Below are positions 32,282 through 42,731 of a stretch of DNA of 64,000 bases, piece after piece. Within the stretch, counting starts at the first letter, position 1, and every line of letters begins with the position of its first letter. Source of the DNA: Gracilaria gracilis (taxonomy: Eukaryota; Rhodophyta; Florideophyceae; Gracilariales; Gracilariaceae); NCBI GenBank assembly GCA_030374805.1, contig JARGSG010000224.1:62001-126000 (forward strand), given 5' to 3'. The translations under genes were made by a program, and so were the position numbers. The notes under the pieces were generated by a model. That model saw nothing but the letters and a program-made list of their open reading frames with translations. It was not told the origin of the DNA and did not search any database.

Positions 32282-32551
32282 TTACAGACTCTGGGTGTTG
32301 GCGTAGTTGACGGCGTCATTGTTCTGTGTGTCGGCAGAGACGAAGGCAAGCTTAGTTGAGCTGACGGTAGCAGGCGCTTCCTCTTCTTCGTCGTCCGACG
32401 AACACAAGCTGATCATGAGTGGAATGGCTACTGCCGCAGCAAGCACAGCAATAGAAACGCCAATGATGATCTTTTTACGGTCGACCTTGCACTCGTCGTC
32501 CTTCTTGTCGGGGTCCGGGGTGGTGGCGGCGGGTTTGGCTTTATCTGTCAT
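32282..32551 (-). CDS. Small single-pass membrane protein (89 aa)
   Basis: The ATG at 32551 gives a Lys/Asp-rich head (about 28 residues, KPAATTPDPDKKDDECK), one helix (IIIGVSIAVLAAAVAIPLMISL, about 30-51), an acidic DDEEEE patch, and a Ser/Thr/Asn tail. There is no signal peptide. Topology could be type II or III. Unrecognised. It converges with the PMT gene about 165 bp away. The frame is open further upstream, but that part is Arg/Pro-rich promoter-like sequence. Confidence 0.55.
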   Translation of the reverse strand: MTDKAKPAATTPDPDKKDDECKVDRKKIIIGVSIAVLAAAVAIPLMISLCSSDDEEEEAPATVSSTKLAFVSADTQNNDAVNYANTQSL

Positions 32552-33183
32552 GCTGCAGCGATGTAGGGATAAGCAGAAGCGACGTTCGATCCGGTTTGAC
32601 AGGGAAGGAGGGTGAAGTGGGTGCAGACGAGTGACGGGGGCGGAAGTGCGCAGCGACGGGGGGGCAGCTTTTTTACTCGGAGCGGCGCGAGGTGGGTGCG
32701 GAGATAGGGTTTGCCAACGCGCGCACGCCATTGGGTGAGCAGGATACGCGGTTCGTATCGCATGTTCGAGGCGGCAGCAATGGACCAATGGCATCCGCGT
32801 GCCAACCACGCGCCGTGCCATGTCATAGCATGCGCGCCACGTCACCACCGCCGCCACGCCGCCACGCGTGTGCGCTGGGCTTTGTAAGCGCTACGCGTCA
32901 TGCTTCGCGCGCGTGGCGGCTGGCATGACGAAGTGCTGACGGAAAGCGTCGTGCGTAGCTCCTCTACACGGGTAGATATCTGGCGGAAGCAAACGGTCAG
33001 CTTTTGGGGCGCGCTTGCAAATGTCAGTCGTGCCGTCGACTCCTTCGCGCGACGAAAGAGCGAGATTCCAACTTGTACGTTGTGCGTGCGGCTTTTGTTG
33101 CCTGCTGCTCTGCGTTCTTTCGTCCTGTTCCGCGCGCACACCTGGCCGTCTTGTTCGAGCCACTGCGGCTTGCTAGCGACATC
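32552..33183. promoter_or_regulatory. Divergent GC-rich intergenic region
   Basis: About 630 bp separate the small membrane protein (-) and the four-pass protein (+). It contains many CGCC/CACGCG-type motifs and no convincing gene. Confidence 0.3.
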
Positions 33184-33702
33184 ATGCAGACGCATAATGC
33201 CGCCGCCGTTCTCAAGCCAGTGCCCAAGACCATTTTGAGTCCGCCTTCTCGCTCCGGTGTGCTCTCTGTGTACGCCACCAAGCTCGTGGCGCTCGGCTTT
33301 GTCTGGTTGTGTTCCATCGTTGTATGGGGACATCAGGCTAATGTGGCGGCTGTGGTGCACAAATGCAATGCCAGATGCATCATTCACATCACCTTCGGCA
33401 TTATTTCATGGTTCTTCACGTCTTCGCTGTTGGTCGCCAACTACCGTGCCGAGTCTGCGCGCACCGAGGGGACCGGAGGCTGCGAGCCTCAGCTCACTGC
33501 CCTGCTCATCTTCTTTTGGATCTTTGTGGTGGTTAGTGCCAGCACCCACAACGGCGCCGATTTCATCATCAAGTGGTTTGCGTGGCTCGGCTTTTTCGGC
33601 AGTATGTATGCTACTTTCAAGTCGTATCACTCTTTCAAAGAAGGCGACTTGCCTACTGCTCTACCCGACAACTTTGATGAAGAAAATTACGTCTACGGAT
33701 GA
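33184..33702 (+). CDS. Four-pass MARVEL-like membrane protein, copy 1
   Basis: The ATG at 33184 gives 172 residues. Four hydrophobic segments are seen: LVALGFVWLCSIVVWG, ITFGIISWFFTSSLLVA, TALLIFFWIFVVVSA and FIIKWFAWLGFFGSMYATF, with short loops and a Cys pair (CNARC) in the first loop. Length, four-helix layout and aromatic-rich helices resemble MARVEL/synaptogyrin-type vesicle proteins. The same layout with shared landmarks (YA.K.V...FVWLCSIVV, WLAFFGS) is found in the convergent gene 34017-34592. Family assignment is by topology only. Confidence 0.65.
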   Translation: MQTHNAAAVLKPVPKTILSPPSRSGVLSVYATKLVALGFVWLCSIVVWGHQANVAAVVHKCNARCIIHITFGIISWFFTSSLLVANYRAESARTEGTGGCEPQLTALLIFFWIFVVVSASTHNGADFIIKWFAWLGFFGSMYATFKSYHSFKEGDLPTALPDNFDEENYVYG

Positions 33703-34016
33703 GCGTTTTGTTCCATGCGCTGTTCTCAAAGCCATTCACATGTATATATTGTAATGCTCCCCGGAAACTACCCACTCGTTCTTTATGCCTTTTCGTAAAC
33801 GCACCACTGCTTCTTCGCTTCGTATTCGCTTTTCGATGCTCTATCCGCACTATCTGTACTTACGTTCAACACGGTCGTTACTCGTTACTCTCGTTACTCT
33901 CGCTCATCTTGATTTACATACATATATGCCCCTAGACTTCACAGTCGCTACACAATTATACGGTTATACCTTGTAAACATTTACAGAGTGGGTGCATTTT
34001 CACAACAGTTGTGCCG
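33703..34016. other. Gap between convergent paralogs
   Basis: About 314 bp of 3' flanking DNA between the two stop codons. AT-rich; nothing else seen. Confidence 0.3.
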
Positions 34017-34592
34017 TCACGAAAAGTTTGCGTACTCCTCATCCTCCGCTGCCTGCGTCGCAAAGTTCTCCTCGTATTGTAATGTCAATCGTTCCTCCTC
34101 CCTTGCATTGTGCGCCTTGTAGGATCCGTAGATACTTCCGAAAAACGCCAGCCACCCGAAGAAGATAGCGATCTCACTAGTGTGAAACGAAGCGACGCCA
34201 CCTCCTGGCGGCGCCTCCACAGCAGATAGCAAAGATACACCAACCGTCCACCAAATCGCCAACCCAAACATGATATGCTTCTCGCTTTGTGACGTATACC
34301 ATGTCAAAGCGCCGGTCTTCCCTTTCCACTGTACCAAATGCGCAAATAACATAACGCTCGTCATCACAAACGACAGCACGCCCCATGCTATCGACGCCTT
34401 GCAAAGCCCAGAGCACACGTCGGTGGAATCCGATGTACTACCAAACACCACGATAGAACACAACCACACAAACGCCTCGCAAACGATCTTCTGCGCATAG
34501 AGAGAGATTTCTCCGGAGCGCGGCGTGCCGGGTGGCGCACCGCGCTCATCGAAACCTTCGTCGCGTTTCGCCGACAACAATGGAGTAGACAT
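34017..34592 (-). CDS. Four-pass MARVEL-like membrane protein, copy 2
   Basis: 191 residues with a short cytosolic head (MSTPLLSAKRDEGFDERG). The landmarks shared with 33184-33702 are LYAQKIVCEAFVWLCSIVVFG, the CSGLCKA Cys pair in loop 1, a Trp-rich third helix (GLAIWWTVGVSLLSAV) and EIAIFFGWLAFFGSIYGSYKA, ending in an acidic tail. The two genes are tail-to-tail, so an inverted duplication is the simplest origin. Divergence is large, so it is old. Likely an endomembrane or plasma-membrane tetraspan protein; role unknown. Confidence 0.65.
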   Translation of the reverse strand: MSTPLLSAKRDEGFDERGAPPGTPRSGEISLYAQKIVCEAFVWLCSIVVFGSTSDSTDVCSGLCKASIAWGVLSFVMTSVMLFAHLVQWKGKTGALTWYTSQSEKHIMFGLAIWWTVGVSLLSAVEAPPGGGVASFHTSEIAIFFGWLAFFGSIYGSYKAHNAREEERLTLQYEENFATQAAEDEEYANFS

Positions 34593-35327
34593 GACGTTCT
34601 TTGCCGCTTGGCTGCGCTTTAGTGCGGGAGGCTGAGGCTGAGCGAAGCGCCGGTGAAGCGCTCAAAGTGGTAGACGCGCAAGCTTTGTCGTCATACGGCG
34701 AGAGGCGTGACGGCCTCGGTGGCGGATAAAAGCTTCTAACGTTGGCGGGGGGATGAACATTTGGCTTTTGGGCTTCAGTTGTCAGCGCGCTGTAAGTTGG
34801 TTGTCAGGTTGCGACGTAACGGCCGCACACGAGCTTCTATTCGTTGGGTCGTTATTTCTCTCAATCCCCGTTTTCAAATGCGGAACGAATTAGTTTTCCT
34901 CTGTGCCATGGCTCTGCACCGCCCGCTGCTCGCTTGTTTAGACACCGCTGTTTCACTCCGTCAAGCGTGCGAATTGGGCAACATCTCTGCGGGTAGCATT
35001 GACGTTCCCGTTGGTAGCGTTTACCTTTTAACAACAGCATGTTATCCGTTCGGTTGCACCATGTTCAATTCAACTTCAGTGTCCGGATGAGCACTTTCCC
35101 GTCAAAAGAAGGTGCCACCAAGCGTAGATACAGTGAGCTGAATTGCTTCCCCTCCCTACCGGAAAACGCTACATAATCTTGATGTTACGATCCGTAGCAA
35201 AGCGGCGCATCCCGAGCAGATGTTGCCTTGTCTTAAGATACTGTAGCCATTGCCGACTTTCTCAACTGTGTGTCTTTTCAATCTACTCCGCAGCAAACAT
35301 TGCTTCCAAACAACTCTCTTGTCCATC
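34593..35327. promoter_or_regulatory. Divergent intergenic region
   Basis: About 730 bp between copy 2 of the four-pass protein and the large unknown gene. A GGATAAAAGC element near 34725 could be TATA-like. Short frames here look non-coding. Confidence 0.3.
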
Positions 35328-37946
35328 ATGGCTCACAACGAACAACGTTTATTCAGAGCAGCTGGCGCTCAGGCCGTCCCTATTGCTGAACTTTGTCAGA
35401 ACCTTTCCAATCTCCTTACAAGAATTCAGTCTCCCATAGACGCCAAGCTTCGCGGTCTCCGCTCCGTCTACAATGAACTGGGTTCAAAGGGTGTGGAGGC
35501 GGTGATGCTTGGGCTATCTCGCAAGATTCGCACAACGCGTGAGGATGCCCAAACTGTTATTTTAGAATGGGAAAGAAGAGAAATCTCATGCTGCTTTCAA
35601 GAAGGCGTTCACGCTCTTCTCAAGCTGACTGATACATGCGTACTAGCAGTTTCGTACAAGCATGTGGAAATGACTAAATGGTATAGACACGGTCAGCACT
35701 TGATCGCAAAGATGTCCGATAGAGATCAGGAGGCTCTCGTGAATGTTGTCGAGGGGTGTTCGAAGATTCCCGATGCTCGGTATGTTATTCTTTGGTGCGA
35801 TCAAGTCATATCCACCAGATTAAAGGACGGAAACAAGGAGAACTCTATGGGCTGGTACAATGCTGGGCTTATACCATACGCTTGTTTCCCAGTGCTCAAA
35901 CTCTCGTCCTACATTGCCGATGAGGTCTTAGAGTCACGTGTGTGGTTAAAAGCTGAGCGCTCTTTGGGTCGGCTGGGATTGGGCACTGTGGAAGTCTGTG
36001 ATGCCGTTCGCGGGCGTCTGGAAGATCCAGGAGCAGGGAACTCGGTAAGTATGATTATGAGGAGCATTGCTGGAATGATACTAAGTGGTTTCTGGCCAAA
36101 GGACATGGGGTTCTGGCAGAATGACTACCTGCAAATGAAGAAATGGGCTGTCTCTGTACTTGCGAATTCGCAGGTTATCGTTGAACCTCCCATTTTTGCT
36201 GAGGTCAGGGGAGTGGACAACTTGGAACTACTATCAATAATGGACGAGTTCGTCCACGTACCGAAGGGTTTGCAACATGCGGAGCAACCGGTGCACACAA
36301 ACGACCGATTATTCTTCTTGAAAGTCACGGCCTGGAACATGCATGTCCAGGATATATGGAACTTTGACGGCAAAACCGTGTCCCACTACATGGGAGACAT
36401 TGCCCCCTTCTATAAGTTTTCTTGGTGGGCGAATGAATCCATGGATGTGATCTTCGGATTCCTGCGTGGATTAGGAAATGCAACCTTCGTTCTCGCCATG
36501 GAAGACGGAAGTGGCTACTCGCTGCACAGAATAGGAGTGGACCCCGCATTGTACTCCCATGCAGATAAATTCCCTACAGATAAAACACTGCATGTTCTGG
36601 AAGAAGTAGCGAGCCGTTTTGGCGTAGCACTGACATTCTCGCAGAAATGGTCACTGTTGTACAGTTCTGCTGATGATGTGGATACAAGACACACAGATCC
36701 TGTTCTAAGACACGGTTTAGAAGCTTGGCCAACGCTTAGGGACTGCTTCGTACCGCAGGTCTATTATGGTTTGACGACAAAACTGTACCGCTGTGCCGTC
36801 GTGAAAGACGGCTCGACTGAACAAGTTGCCCAGCGCTTTTTAAGAATCCTCAAATCGTGGAACCGATATGTAAGAGAAGAATTCGAGAACTATATTTCCG
36901 TCACTGATACCCCGGCCGGAGCAATCTGGTTAGAGGGGTTCTCAGAACACAGGGTTTCATTTGGGTTCTACGACTATATGACTCGGTCACTTATCCTTCG
37001 GGATAATAGCTTCTCTCATGTAGGCGTGACGCTTCCGAGTAAATGGGAGTTCATTCAAGAGATACGGCAAATTGCCCGTTCCAGTACGAAATATGTACAA
37101 GTTCTTGTGGATGAAGTATTTGGGAGTGCCACCGAATCCAATTGCAATGAACTTGTTTACCATAAAGATGTTGCCTGCTTCATGGCTAGAGGCGGACTTG
37201 CGGCCAGCATGAAAGGACCACAACTAAGCGGCTTTCTGTGCAGGGCTGCTGCGCATAGGGGATACTGGATAACAAAGGTTTACGCTCGCGAAGGGAAGAT
37301 GCAGATCATTTTCAAAAACCAGGATGGTGAGGTGCGCATTGCCCATAGGGCAACCAGTCTCTCAGAATTCCACACTTTCGGAGTTGTCCGACCAAAGGAT
37401 GACAGAGCAGTATATGAACTTTCGGTACCGGTAGAAGATGACCCGGAAGATTATGAGATGTCATTGTACTGGAAGCCGATGGATTCGAACACGTCAATAG
37501 ACCAGCTACGAACGGTCTTTGCCAATTCAATGTACGCAGATGAAGGCGACAAACATGTGTTGCTGGTCGACATGTCTGTAATCGAAGAGGGTGTGGAGCA
37601 CTCGGTTGTTGATATTGAGAAGACTTCTTCCTCCGTAGATCAAGCATATGCGCAGCTGAGTGGGATATTAGATGGCATAATTCAAAGCGATTCAGTAGAG
37701 AGTCATAGTGAAACGAGAACAAATCGCGGCGGACGAGGGTCACTTGATGAATCCGCTTCGGCTGAGAATATCTTCGCCAAGCAGTTTGCAACCATTATGG
37801 ACCTACCCAGGCGCTGTGCAAAGCTTCAGGACAGGGGAATGACTGTCCTCACAGAATTCGCTGAAAGACAACGAGAACCCCAGACTCCGGATTTCAGCGG
37901 AGGCCAGAACAGCACAGGAGGGTTCAAGAACTCGCGCCGAAAGTGA
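35328..37946 (+). CDS. Large uncharacterised protein (872 aa)
   Basis: The ATG at 35328 (MAHNEQRLF) is preferred; the frame is open 26 codons further but with low-quality sequence. The protein is soluble, with no signal peptide or membrane helix. Residues about 125-210 (ARYVILWCDQVI, then MGWYNAGLIPYACFPVLKL, then SRVWLKAERSLGRLG) faintly recall the W-x-D-Q / Y-x-x-A / SRxWxxxE order of fungal heterokaryon-incompatibility (HET) domains, but I would not claim homology. The rest alternates Trp/Tyr-rich strands and helices. The C-terminal 150 residues are Ser/Glu-rich and probably disordered. One uninterrupted exon; no family recognised. Confidence 0.6.
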   Translation: MAHNEQRLFRAAGAQAVPIAELCQNLSNLLTRIQSPIDAKLRGLRSVYNELGSKGVEAVMLGLSRKIRTTREDAQTVILEWERREISCCFQEGVHALLKLTDTCVLAVSYKHVEMTKWYRHGQHLIAKMSDRDQEALVNVVEGCSKIPDARYVILWCDQVISTRLKDGNKENSMGWYNAGLIPYACFPVLKLSSYIADEVLESRVWLKAERSLGRLGLGTVEVCDAVRGRLEDPGAGNSVSMIMRSIAGMILSGFWPKDMGFWQNDYLQMKKWAVSVLANSQVIVEPPIFAEVRGVDNLELLSIMDEFVHVPKGLQHAEQPVHTNDRLFFLKVTAWNMHVQDIWNFDGKTVSHYMGDIAPFYKFSWWANESMDVIFGFLRGLGNATFVLAMEDGSGYSLHRIGVDPALYSHADKFPTDKTLHVLEEVASRFGVALTFSQKWSLLYSSADDVDTRHTDPVLRHGLEAWPTLRDCFVPQVYYGLTTKLYRCAVVKDGSTEQVAQRFLRILKSWNRYVREEFENYISVTDTPAGAIWLEGFSEHRVSFGFYDYMTRSLILRDNSFSHVGVTLPSKWEFIQEIRQIARSSTKYVQVLVDEVFGSATESNCNELVYHKDVACFMARGGLAASMKGPQLSGFLCRAAAHRGYWITKVYAREGKMQIIFKNQDGEVRIAHRATSLSEFHTFGVVRPKDDRAVYELSVPVEDDPEDYEMSLYWKPMDSNTSIDQLRTVFANSMYADEGDKHVLLVDMSVIEEGVEHSVVDIEKTSSSVDQAYAQLSGILDGIIQSDSVESHSETRTNRGGRGSLDESASAENIFAKQFATIMDLPRRCAKLQDRGMTVLTEFAERQREPQTPDFSGGQNSTGGFKNSRRK

Positions 37947-38752
37947 ACATATCACAAACCCAAATCGACCGACGCAGATTCTCAGCAGAAACCAAAGGAG
38001 TTCTGACTGATACACAAAGTGGTAGACAGCTAGCGTTCTAACAGTTTTCGCTTTTGGTGTATCTTTTATCTATCTTGTTCAAAAGCTACTCTGTTTTACT
38101 AGTCCAAAGAATACAGTTATCTTTATCTTCAGCAAGTGTAAAGTATCACGTGCTTTCATCGCGTCAATTGAAAGGTTTCGAAACTCTATCACAGCGTGCG
38201 GACAACGACGCACAGATCATCGTGTCTCGCTTGCTCGGGCGAAACCATTACGTTCGTGAAGCCATCATGCAACGTCTGATATCTGGTAAAGAACACGCGA
38301 ACACACTGACCACGTGCCACATACTGTACTTCGTACAAAGTTTGTACAGTATTATCAAAGTTCTCGAACTCAATTCCAGAGCCGTTACCGTCCGAAAGCG
38401 TGGCCGGTCGAAACTGAGCTCGCCTTAACCCATGTGCGAAATCTGGTGTGTAGTAGTAGTGGTTGTAGCCTACAAGTTCAACTTGTAGGAGTCGTAACTG
38501 TACAGAAAATATGCCGGGAGACTATTCGAAACCAAACTCGCAGCCGTCCTTGGAAGAGATGGGGATGATTGAATGCTAGAAGCGCGCCAAACCCCCGGTT
38601 TTGAGGACGTACGGTATGGTGGGAAAACGATGTTGTTCGTGTTGTGAGTCTGCCTTGCACATCACATTTATACAGAGTTTTGAGGGCTAGCCTTGGACCA
38701 TCGATAGAAGCGCCGTCTGAAGAATCGAAGAATACACGAGAGAGAGAGAGAG

Positions 38753-38798
<46 letters not shown>

Positions 38799-39028
38799 GA
38801 AAAGAAGGGAATTAACTGTAGCACTGGTTAAATTCGTTGCATGCTGCAGAAGGAGAGTGATGCTGCTAGGCTAGATACGTGTGAATGAAAAGAGCAAGAA
38901 CAGCGATTGTCAATAGTGTAAACAGAATAGGTACGAGTGTTCGTTTGCGTCTCTAGTTAGAAAGTTTAATGTTCTGAAAGTGACTCATGGACGTTGAGCA
39001 AGTAAGTGCACTTGATGTATGAAGCACA
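37947..39028. other. Intergenic with microsatellite
   Basis: About 1.1 kb between the large unknown gene and the 3' end of RAE1. It contains the (GA)n(TG)n repeat at 38738-38796. No supportable gene. Confidence 0.35.
38738..38796. repeat. Compound microsatellite (GA)n(TG)n
   Basis: About nine GA units run directly into about twenty TG units. Pure dinucleotide repeat. Confidence 0.95.
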
Positions 39029-40114
39029 TTAACGACGTGTACCACCTACTAGCTTGCTGTTGCTCCTTTTCCCTTTTACCTCCGCCGGTTGCACTGCATG
39101 CAACAGGATGTATTTCCGATCCGATGTTGGATTGGAATGGGCGGCACCTTTGCTCCAGTCGTATCCGACTGCGTACGCAAAGACGTTGCCGTCTGAGCTG
39201 AACGCGGTGGCCGTAATTGGTTGGTTAAGCCTTTGGAACTGCTTGAGACGATGCTTGTTGTCCTTGTCCCAGAAGTTGAAGCCACCATCCCCTCCTGCTG
39301 TTGCAAAAGTTCCATGTTGCTCATGGAACGATATTGAATTGACAGGATAAATAATGTTGTTATCTGCATCACGATGACACTTAAAGGCGAAGTCCAAGTT
39401 CTTCCGGTCTTTTTCGTGAACATGGTCTATGCTTACACGCCCTTCGATAGACCCTACTGCGTAGCCGCTCTGGTCCGGAAAAGTTGCCAGGCATCGGAAT
39501 TGGTATTTGAGCTGCGCTGACTTTTCGTGGTAGACCACAGCGGGCTTACGGATATCATAGACACGCAGCTTCCTGTCCGCCGTGCCTACGACGAGCAACG
39601 GTGCTCGAACATCCATACAATATACTCTCTCGGAAAGGGGGACCGATCCCATCGGAGTGCCTGTTGGAGCTCGCACATCCCAGTATTTTACAGTCTTGTC
39701 CCATGATCCAGTGACCACACATGGCGACCCATTTCCCATATCCTTGCAATAAAACACATGGCGAATCGGCGCATCGTGGGCCGCGACAGTAGAGAAGTTG
39801 CCAGAGCTGAGCTGCCACATTCGAGCTACTTTATCCACTCCTGCAGAGAACACCGCTTGGCCGTCCGCACTCCACGATACGTCAAGAACAGGCCCTTGGT
39901 GCTGTTTCATGCCGACGGGGTTGGATTGGCCGTTGGACTGCAGTTCCCAACACCTCACTTCATTATCCCACGATGCAGATACCAGGAAGGACTTTGGGGC
40001 CAGGGTTTGAGGTGAGAAAGCAAGTGACTGTACGGTGTCATTCGGGGGTTGATTGAGAAGAACATCATTGTTTGGATTATGCGGAGCGGCCGCGTTTCCA
40101 CTGGCAAACGCCAT
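39029..40114 (-). CDS. RAE1: RAE1/GLE2-type WD40 mRNA export factor
   Basis: The ATG at 40114 (MAFASGNAAAP) gives 361 residues, the normal RAE1 length. WD40 repeats form a seven-bladed propeller. Family landmarks include LVSASWDNEVRCWE, VTGSWDKTVKYWDVR, SERVYCMDVRAPLLVVGTADR, a YQFRCLATFPDQSGYAVGSIEGRV segment (RAE1-specific), and VNSISFHEQHGTFATAGGDG with the late AYAVGYDWSKG. RAE1/GLE2 binds the GLEBS motif of NUP98 at nuclear pores and works in mRNA export; animal RAE1 also acts in mitotic spindle checkpoint control. One uninterrupted exon, unlike most eukaryotic orthologs. It is divergent from ACBP and shares about 500 bp of upstream DNA. Confidence 0.92.
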   Translation of the reverse strand: MAFASGNAAAPHNPNNDVLLNQPPNDTVQSLAFSPQTLAPKSFLVSASWDNEVRCWELQSNGQSNPVGMKQHQGPVLDVSWSADGQAVFSAGVDKVARMWQLSSGNFSTVAAHDAPIRHVFYCKDMGNGSPCVVTGSWDKTVKYWDVRAPTGTPMGSVPLSERVYCMDVRAPLLVVGTADRKLRVYDIRKPAVVYHEKSAQLKYQFRCLATFPDQSGYAVGSIEGRVSIDHVHEKDRKNLDFAFKCHRDADNNIIYPVNSISFHEQHGTFATAGGDGGFNFWDKDNKHRLKQFQRLNQPITATAFSSDGNVFAYAVGYDWSKGAAHSNPTSDRKYILLHAVQPAEVKGKRSNSKLVGGTRR

Positions 40115-40617
40115 TGCCGAAAGGACGCAAGCTTGTGCCGAGTTGGAGAGTAGAACTAATTTGACGAGGGTGGTACGCCAATTCTTGTGGAGAAGGGAGA
40201 GCCGAACGAAGATTGCACTTTGCCGGTTGCCGTACGTGGAACAAGACACGCTCTCTTGAGCCGGAAGCAAATCTGGCTTCAAGTCGACGCACAGCCCAAA
40301 ATACATCACACTGGAGGCAAGATCCGTGCATGTTGCATCGAGGATCAACGGTTGCTTTTTTTTGCCATTGAATCATGAATGATTTCATGCACATGTGCCT
40401 CTGCAATTGGTCATTGCGTTCCACTTGTCGCTCGCCGAATGACTATTGGAGACAACAGCAAAATAACTCATAACTCGCCATGACCCCAACGCGAGTGTCA
40501 GATCAGTTGAGATCTTTGTCCTTGCTCTGCTTCGCCGTCCACTAACCTCTCGACCTCTTTTCCCCGACAAGATAGCGATCCCCCCACTACTCGCCACATC
40601 TGATTGAGAACAAACAA
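40115..40617. promoter_or_regulatory. Shared divergent promoter region of RAE1 and ACBP
   Basis: About 503 bp between the two start codons. No clear TATA box. The T-run near 40355-40361 lies on the RAE1 side. Confidence 0.35.
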
Positions 40618-40968
40618 ATGGGTCTTCCGGAAGTGTTCAAGGAGTCTGCTGACCGCGTCAAGAAGCTGCCGGACGCCTCAAACGACGACAAGCTCGAGCT
40701 CTACTCCCTATTCAAACAATCTAACGTTGGTGACTGCAACACAAGTACGTTATTAGCCCTTCACCCCACGTTACTACCCACTTAAAAGGAAAATCGTTGT
40801 CTGACTCGTTTCGATGTAGATCGCCCGGGTGGTTTTTTTAATATGTCTGACAAAGCGAAATGGGATGCGTGGAACTCCCGCAAGGGAATGGATCAGCACG
40901 ACGCCATGAAAGCTTACATCAATAAGGTAGACACTCTCTGTGGTACCAGCTTTGCCTCCCAAATCTAA
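40618..40968 (+). CDS. Acyl-CoA-binding protein (ACBP), two exons
   Basis: Exon 1 (40618-40744) and exon 2 (40820-40968) flank a 75-bp intron with GTACGT donor and TGTAG acceptor. Spliced length is 91 residues, exactly the classic 10-kDa ACBP. Exon 1 ends in GDCNT and exon 2 begins with the rest of the ACBP signature ([18 protein letters not shown]), followed by KGM..DAM.AYI..V. ACBP binds medium/long-chain acyl-CoA esters in the cytosol and supplies them to lipid synthesis. The hallmark Tyr and Lys ligands (LYSLFKQ; KWDAW) are present. It is the only gene here with a clear intron, which places it at the family's signature segment. The stop at 40966-40968 is read directly after the AYINKVDTL end. 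Confidence 0.92.
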
Positions 40969-42412
40969 GTGCAGAGTTTCTGGGCGGTATGAAGATCCTT
41001 GAATATGTAGCCCAAGTGAGGTCGTCAACTGCATGCTTTCTGCTTGCCGTGGTCTTCAATAGACACGTGACTGCCATTGGCCAAGCAACTTGATATGGCT
41101 TTTGTACGCAAATAGAATGGGTAGAGCTGTGATTACCGCCAGACTGCTCAAGGTTGAATTTAGAACGCCGAACTTCTCCTCGAAGGAAAATTGGTTCGCG
41201 ACGGACATAGGGGAGAACTGAGAACATGAACTCCTGACTACTATCTCTCCAGCTGTCCTTTTATTCACGCTATCGTTATTATTTGAATGCGGAGAGCGCA
41301 AGTGAGCCGACTTGCCATGACGCAGCAGTGAATAAAAGTTTTCGCGTTCCGAAACGCTTTTTCTATCTCAAGTATGAGATCGTTACTCTCATGTTCTTCA
41401 CGATGACAAAAGGCGTACTGGAAGTGATATTTTTTTCATTACCCTTACATGTACCATTCTCGAGACATGAAGACGGACTTAGTTCGTACACCCATCCCTT
41501 CCCCCTAGTGCCCCTTTCGATACGATGAGAGCCGTGAAAGAAAAGACTCGAGCCTCGCTGTTATTCTAACTCCCATTCGAACGATGTGAATCTGAGCATT
41601 CTTTAAACAGAAAGAGAGACGTACATGTGTTAATTTTTGGTTTTGAGCGGAAAGAGTGCGTCAATATTGCATTCTCGAGACCGGTAAGAAAGCGTACCCT
41701 TCATTGTAGATGTGGTCATGTCATTTTCACTAGTGCATATTAGCTTGTGACCTTCTCCGACATGAATCGCACGATTCTAAAACATGAGATTCATCTCTCT
41801 GTGTTGTGTGTAGCGTTTCTGAAACTCCGAACCAAATGACAAACAGAACTTTCAAGACTTAACGGCTCCTCATATAGGCGCCGAGTCTCCGGTAAACCGG
41901 TTTCTTTCTTCTGAGGATGACAAAAGGTAAACTTCTAAATTCTTCCAATAGAAATGTTGCTGACTATGATCTTGATGACCTTTCTCTTACTATTCTCGCA
42001 GCGATCCGACAGGTTTCTTCGTGGATATAGACATTTAGGAAGTATACTTATGATCCCTGTAAACAGAAAGAACAGAGTCCAAAAAAGAAGAACCAATAAA
42101 AGTTCTTCTGGAGAGAGCGAGAGAGAAATCTATGATATATGATGCATCCAGAATACCAATAAGAGAGCTCTCGACGACGACTGGCATGTTGGAGGGTTCC
42201 TCGAAAAGGATGTAAAGTTAAGTTAAATTAGAAATCTCCTGGCGGAACCGTTCACAGACATGCCTCAAGAGCGAAGCTCGTGAAAGATGACATCACATCT
42301 CCTGAAACATGTTATTGTCCGACCACGCAGTTGAACATTTACTCAACAACCTTCATACGCAAAACATGAATCCTTCCATTAAACCTCGTGACCGTTCCAC
42401 TCATAGACTATC
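40969..42412. other. Intergenic, no gene recognised
   Basis: About 1.4 kb, AT-rich, with many short frames and none convincing. Ends at the LINE 3' copy. Confidence 0.35.
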
Positions 42413-42621
42413 TTCTTCTCCTTCTTTACTGTGGTCAGCCGCCCCTGATTCTGAGGCGGCAGGAGAGCTATCTACAGATCGCATCTAAAGGTAGTTCTCT
42501 CTCTTGAAGAAAGCCAAAAACCGTATCGGCCACTCCTTAATCATATCTATCAGGGATTTATCTTTTCTTTCACGTGGGGCTGGCAATTCGTCGCGCCCAG
42601 CTCTGTTTGTTATCTATCTTC
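42413..42621 (-). mobile_element. LINE 3' end, copy 2
   Basis: Matches 17146-17353. On the minus strand it encodes RDELPAPRERKDKSLIDMIK and then WPIRFLAFFKRENYL up to the stop at 42485-42487. Differences from copy 1 are mostly conservative at the protein level (L/I, V/I, Q/E), as expected if the parents diverged while coding. The 3' hairpin is kept at 42438-42460 (GCCGCCCC / GAGGCGGC). It is 5'-truncated at about 42621, about 20 bp before the next TIR element. Confidence 0.55.
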
Positions 42622-42693
42622 GTATGTGTAGAACCCGCATAGTGTTTATCGGACCAGCGCGTTGACCTCATATGACGTCAGCACAGATAGTGA

Positions 42694-42731
42694 GGCGCGG
42701 TCTAAACAAGCGTGAATGATCGCGTGAACGC
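42694..42731 (+). repeat. Left TIR of the Harbinger transposon
   Basis: Begins GGCGCGGTCTAAACAAGCGT next to TGA. Further GTGAACGC units occur at about 42722 and 42779 as subterminal repeats. Confidence 0.8.

Noticed and set aside
38054-38428. 124-codon frame after the large unknown gene
   Set aside because: No domain, poor composition, and an unlikely position directly in the 3' flank.
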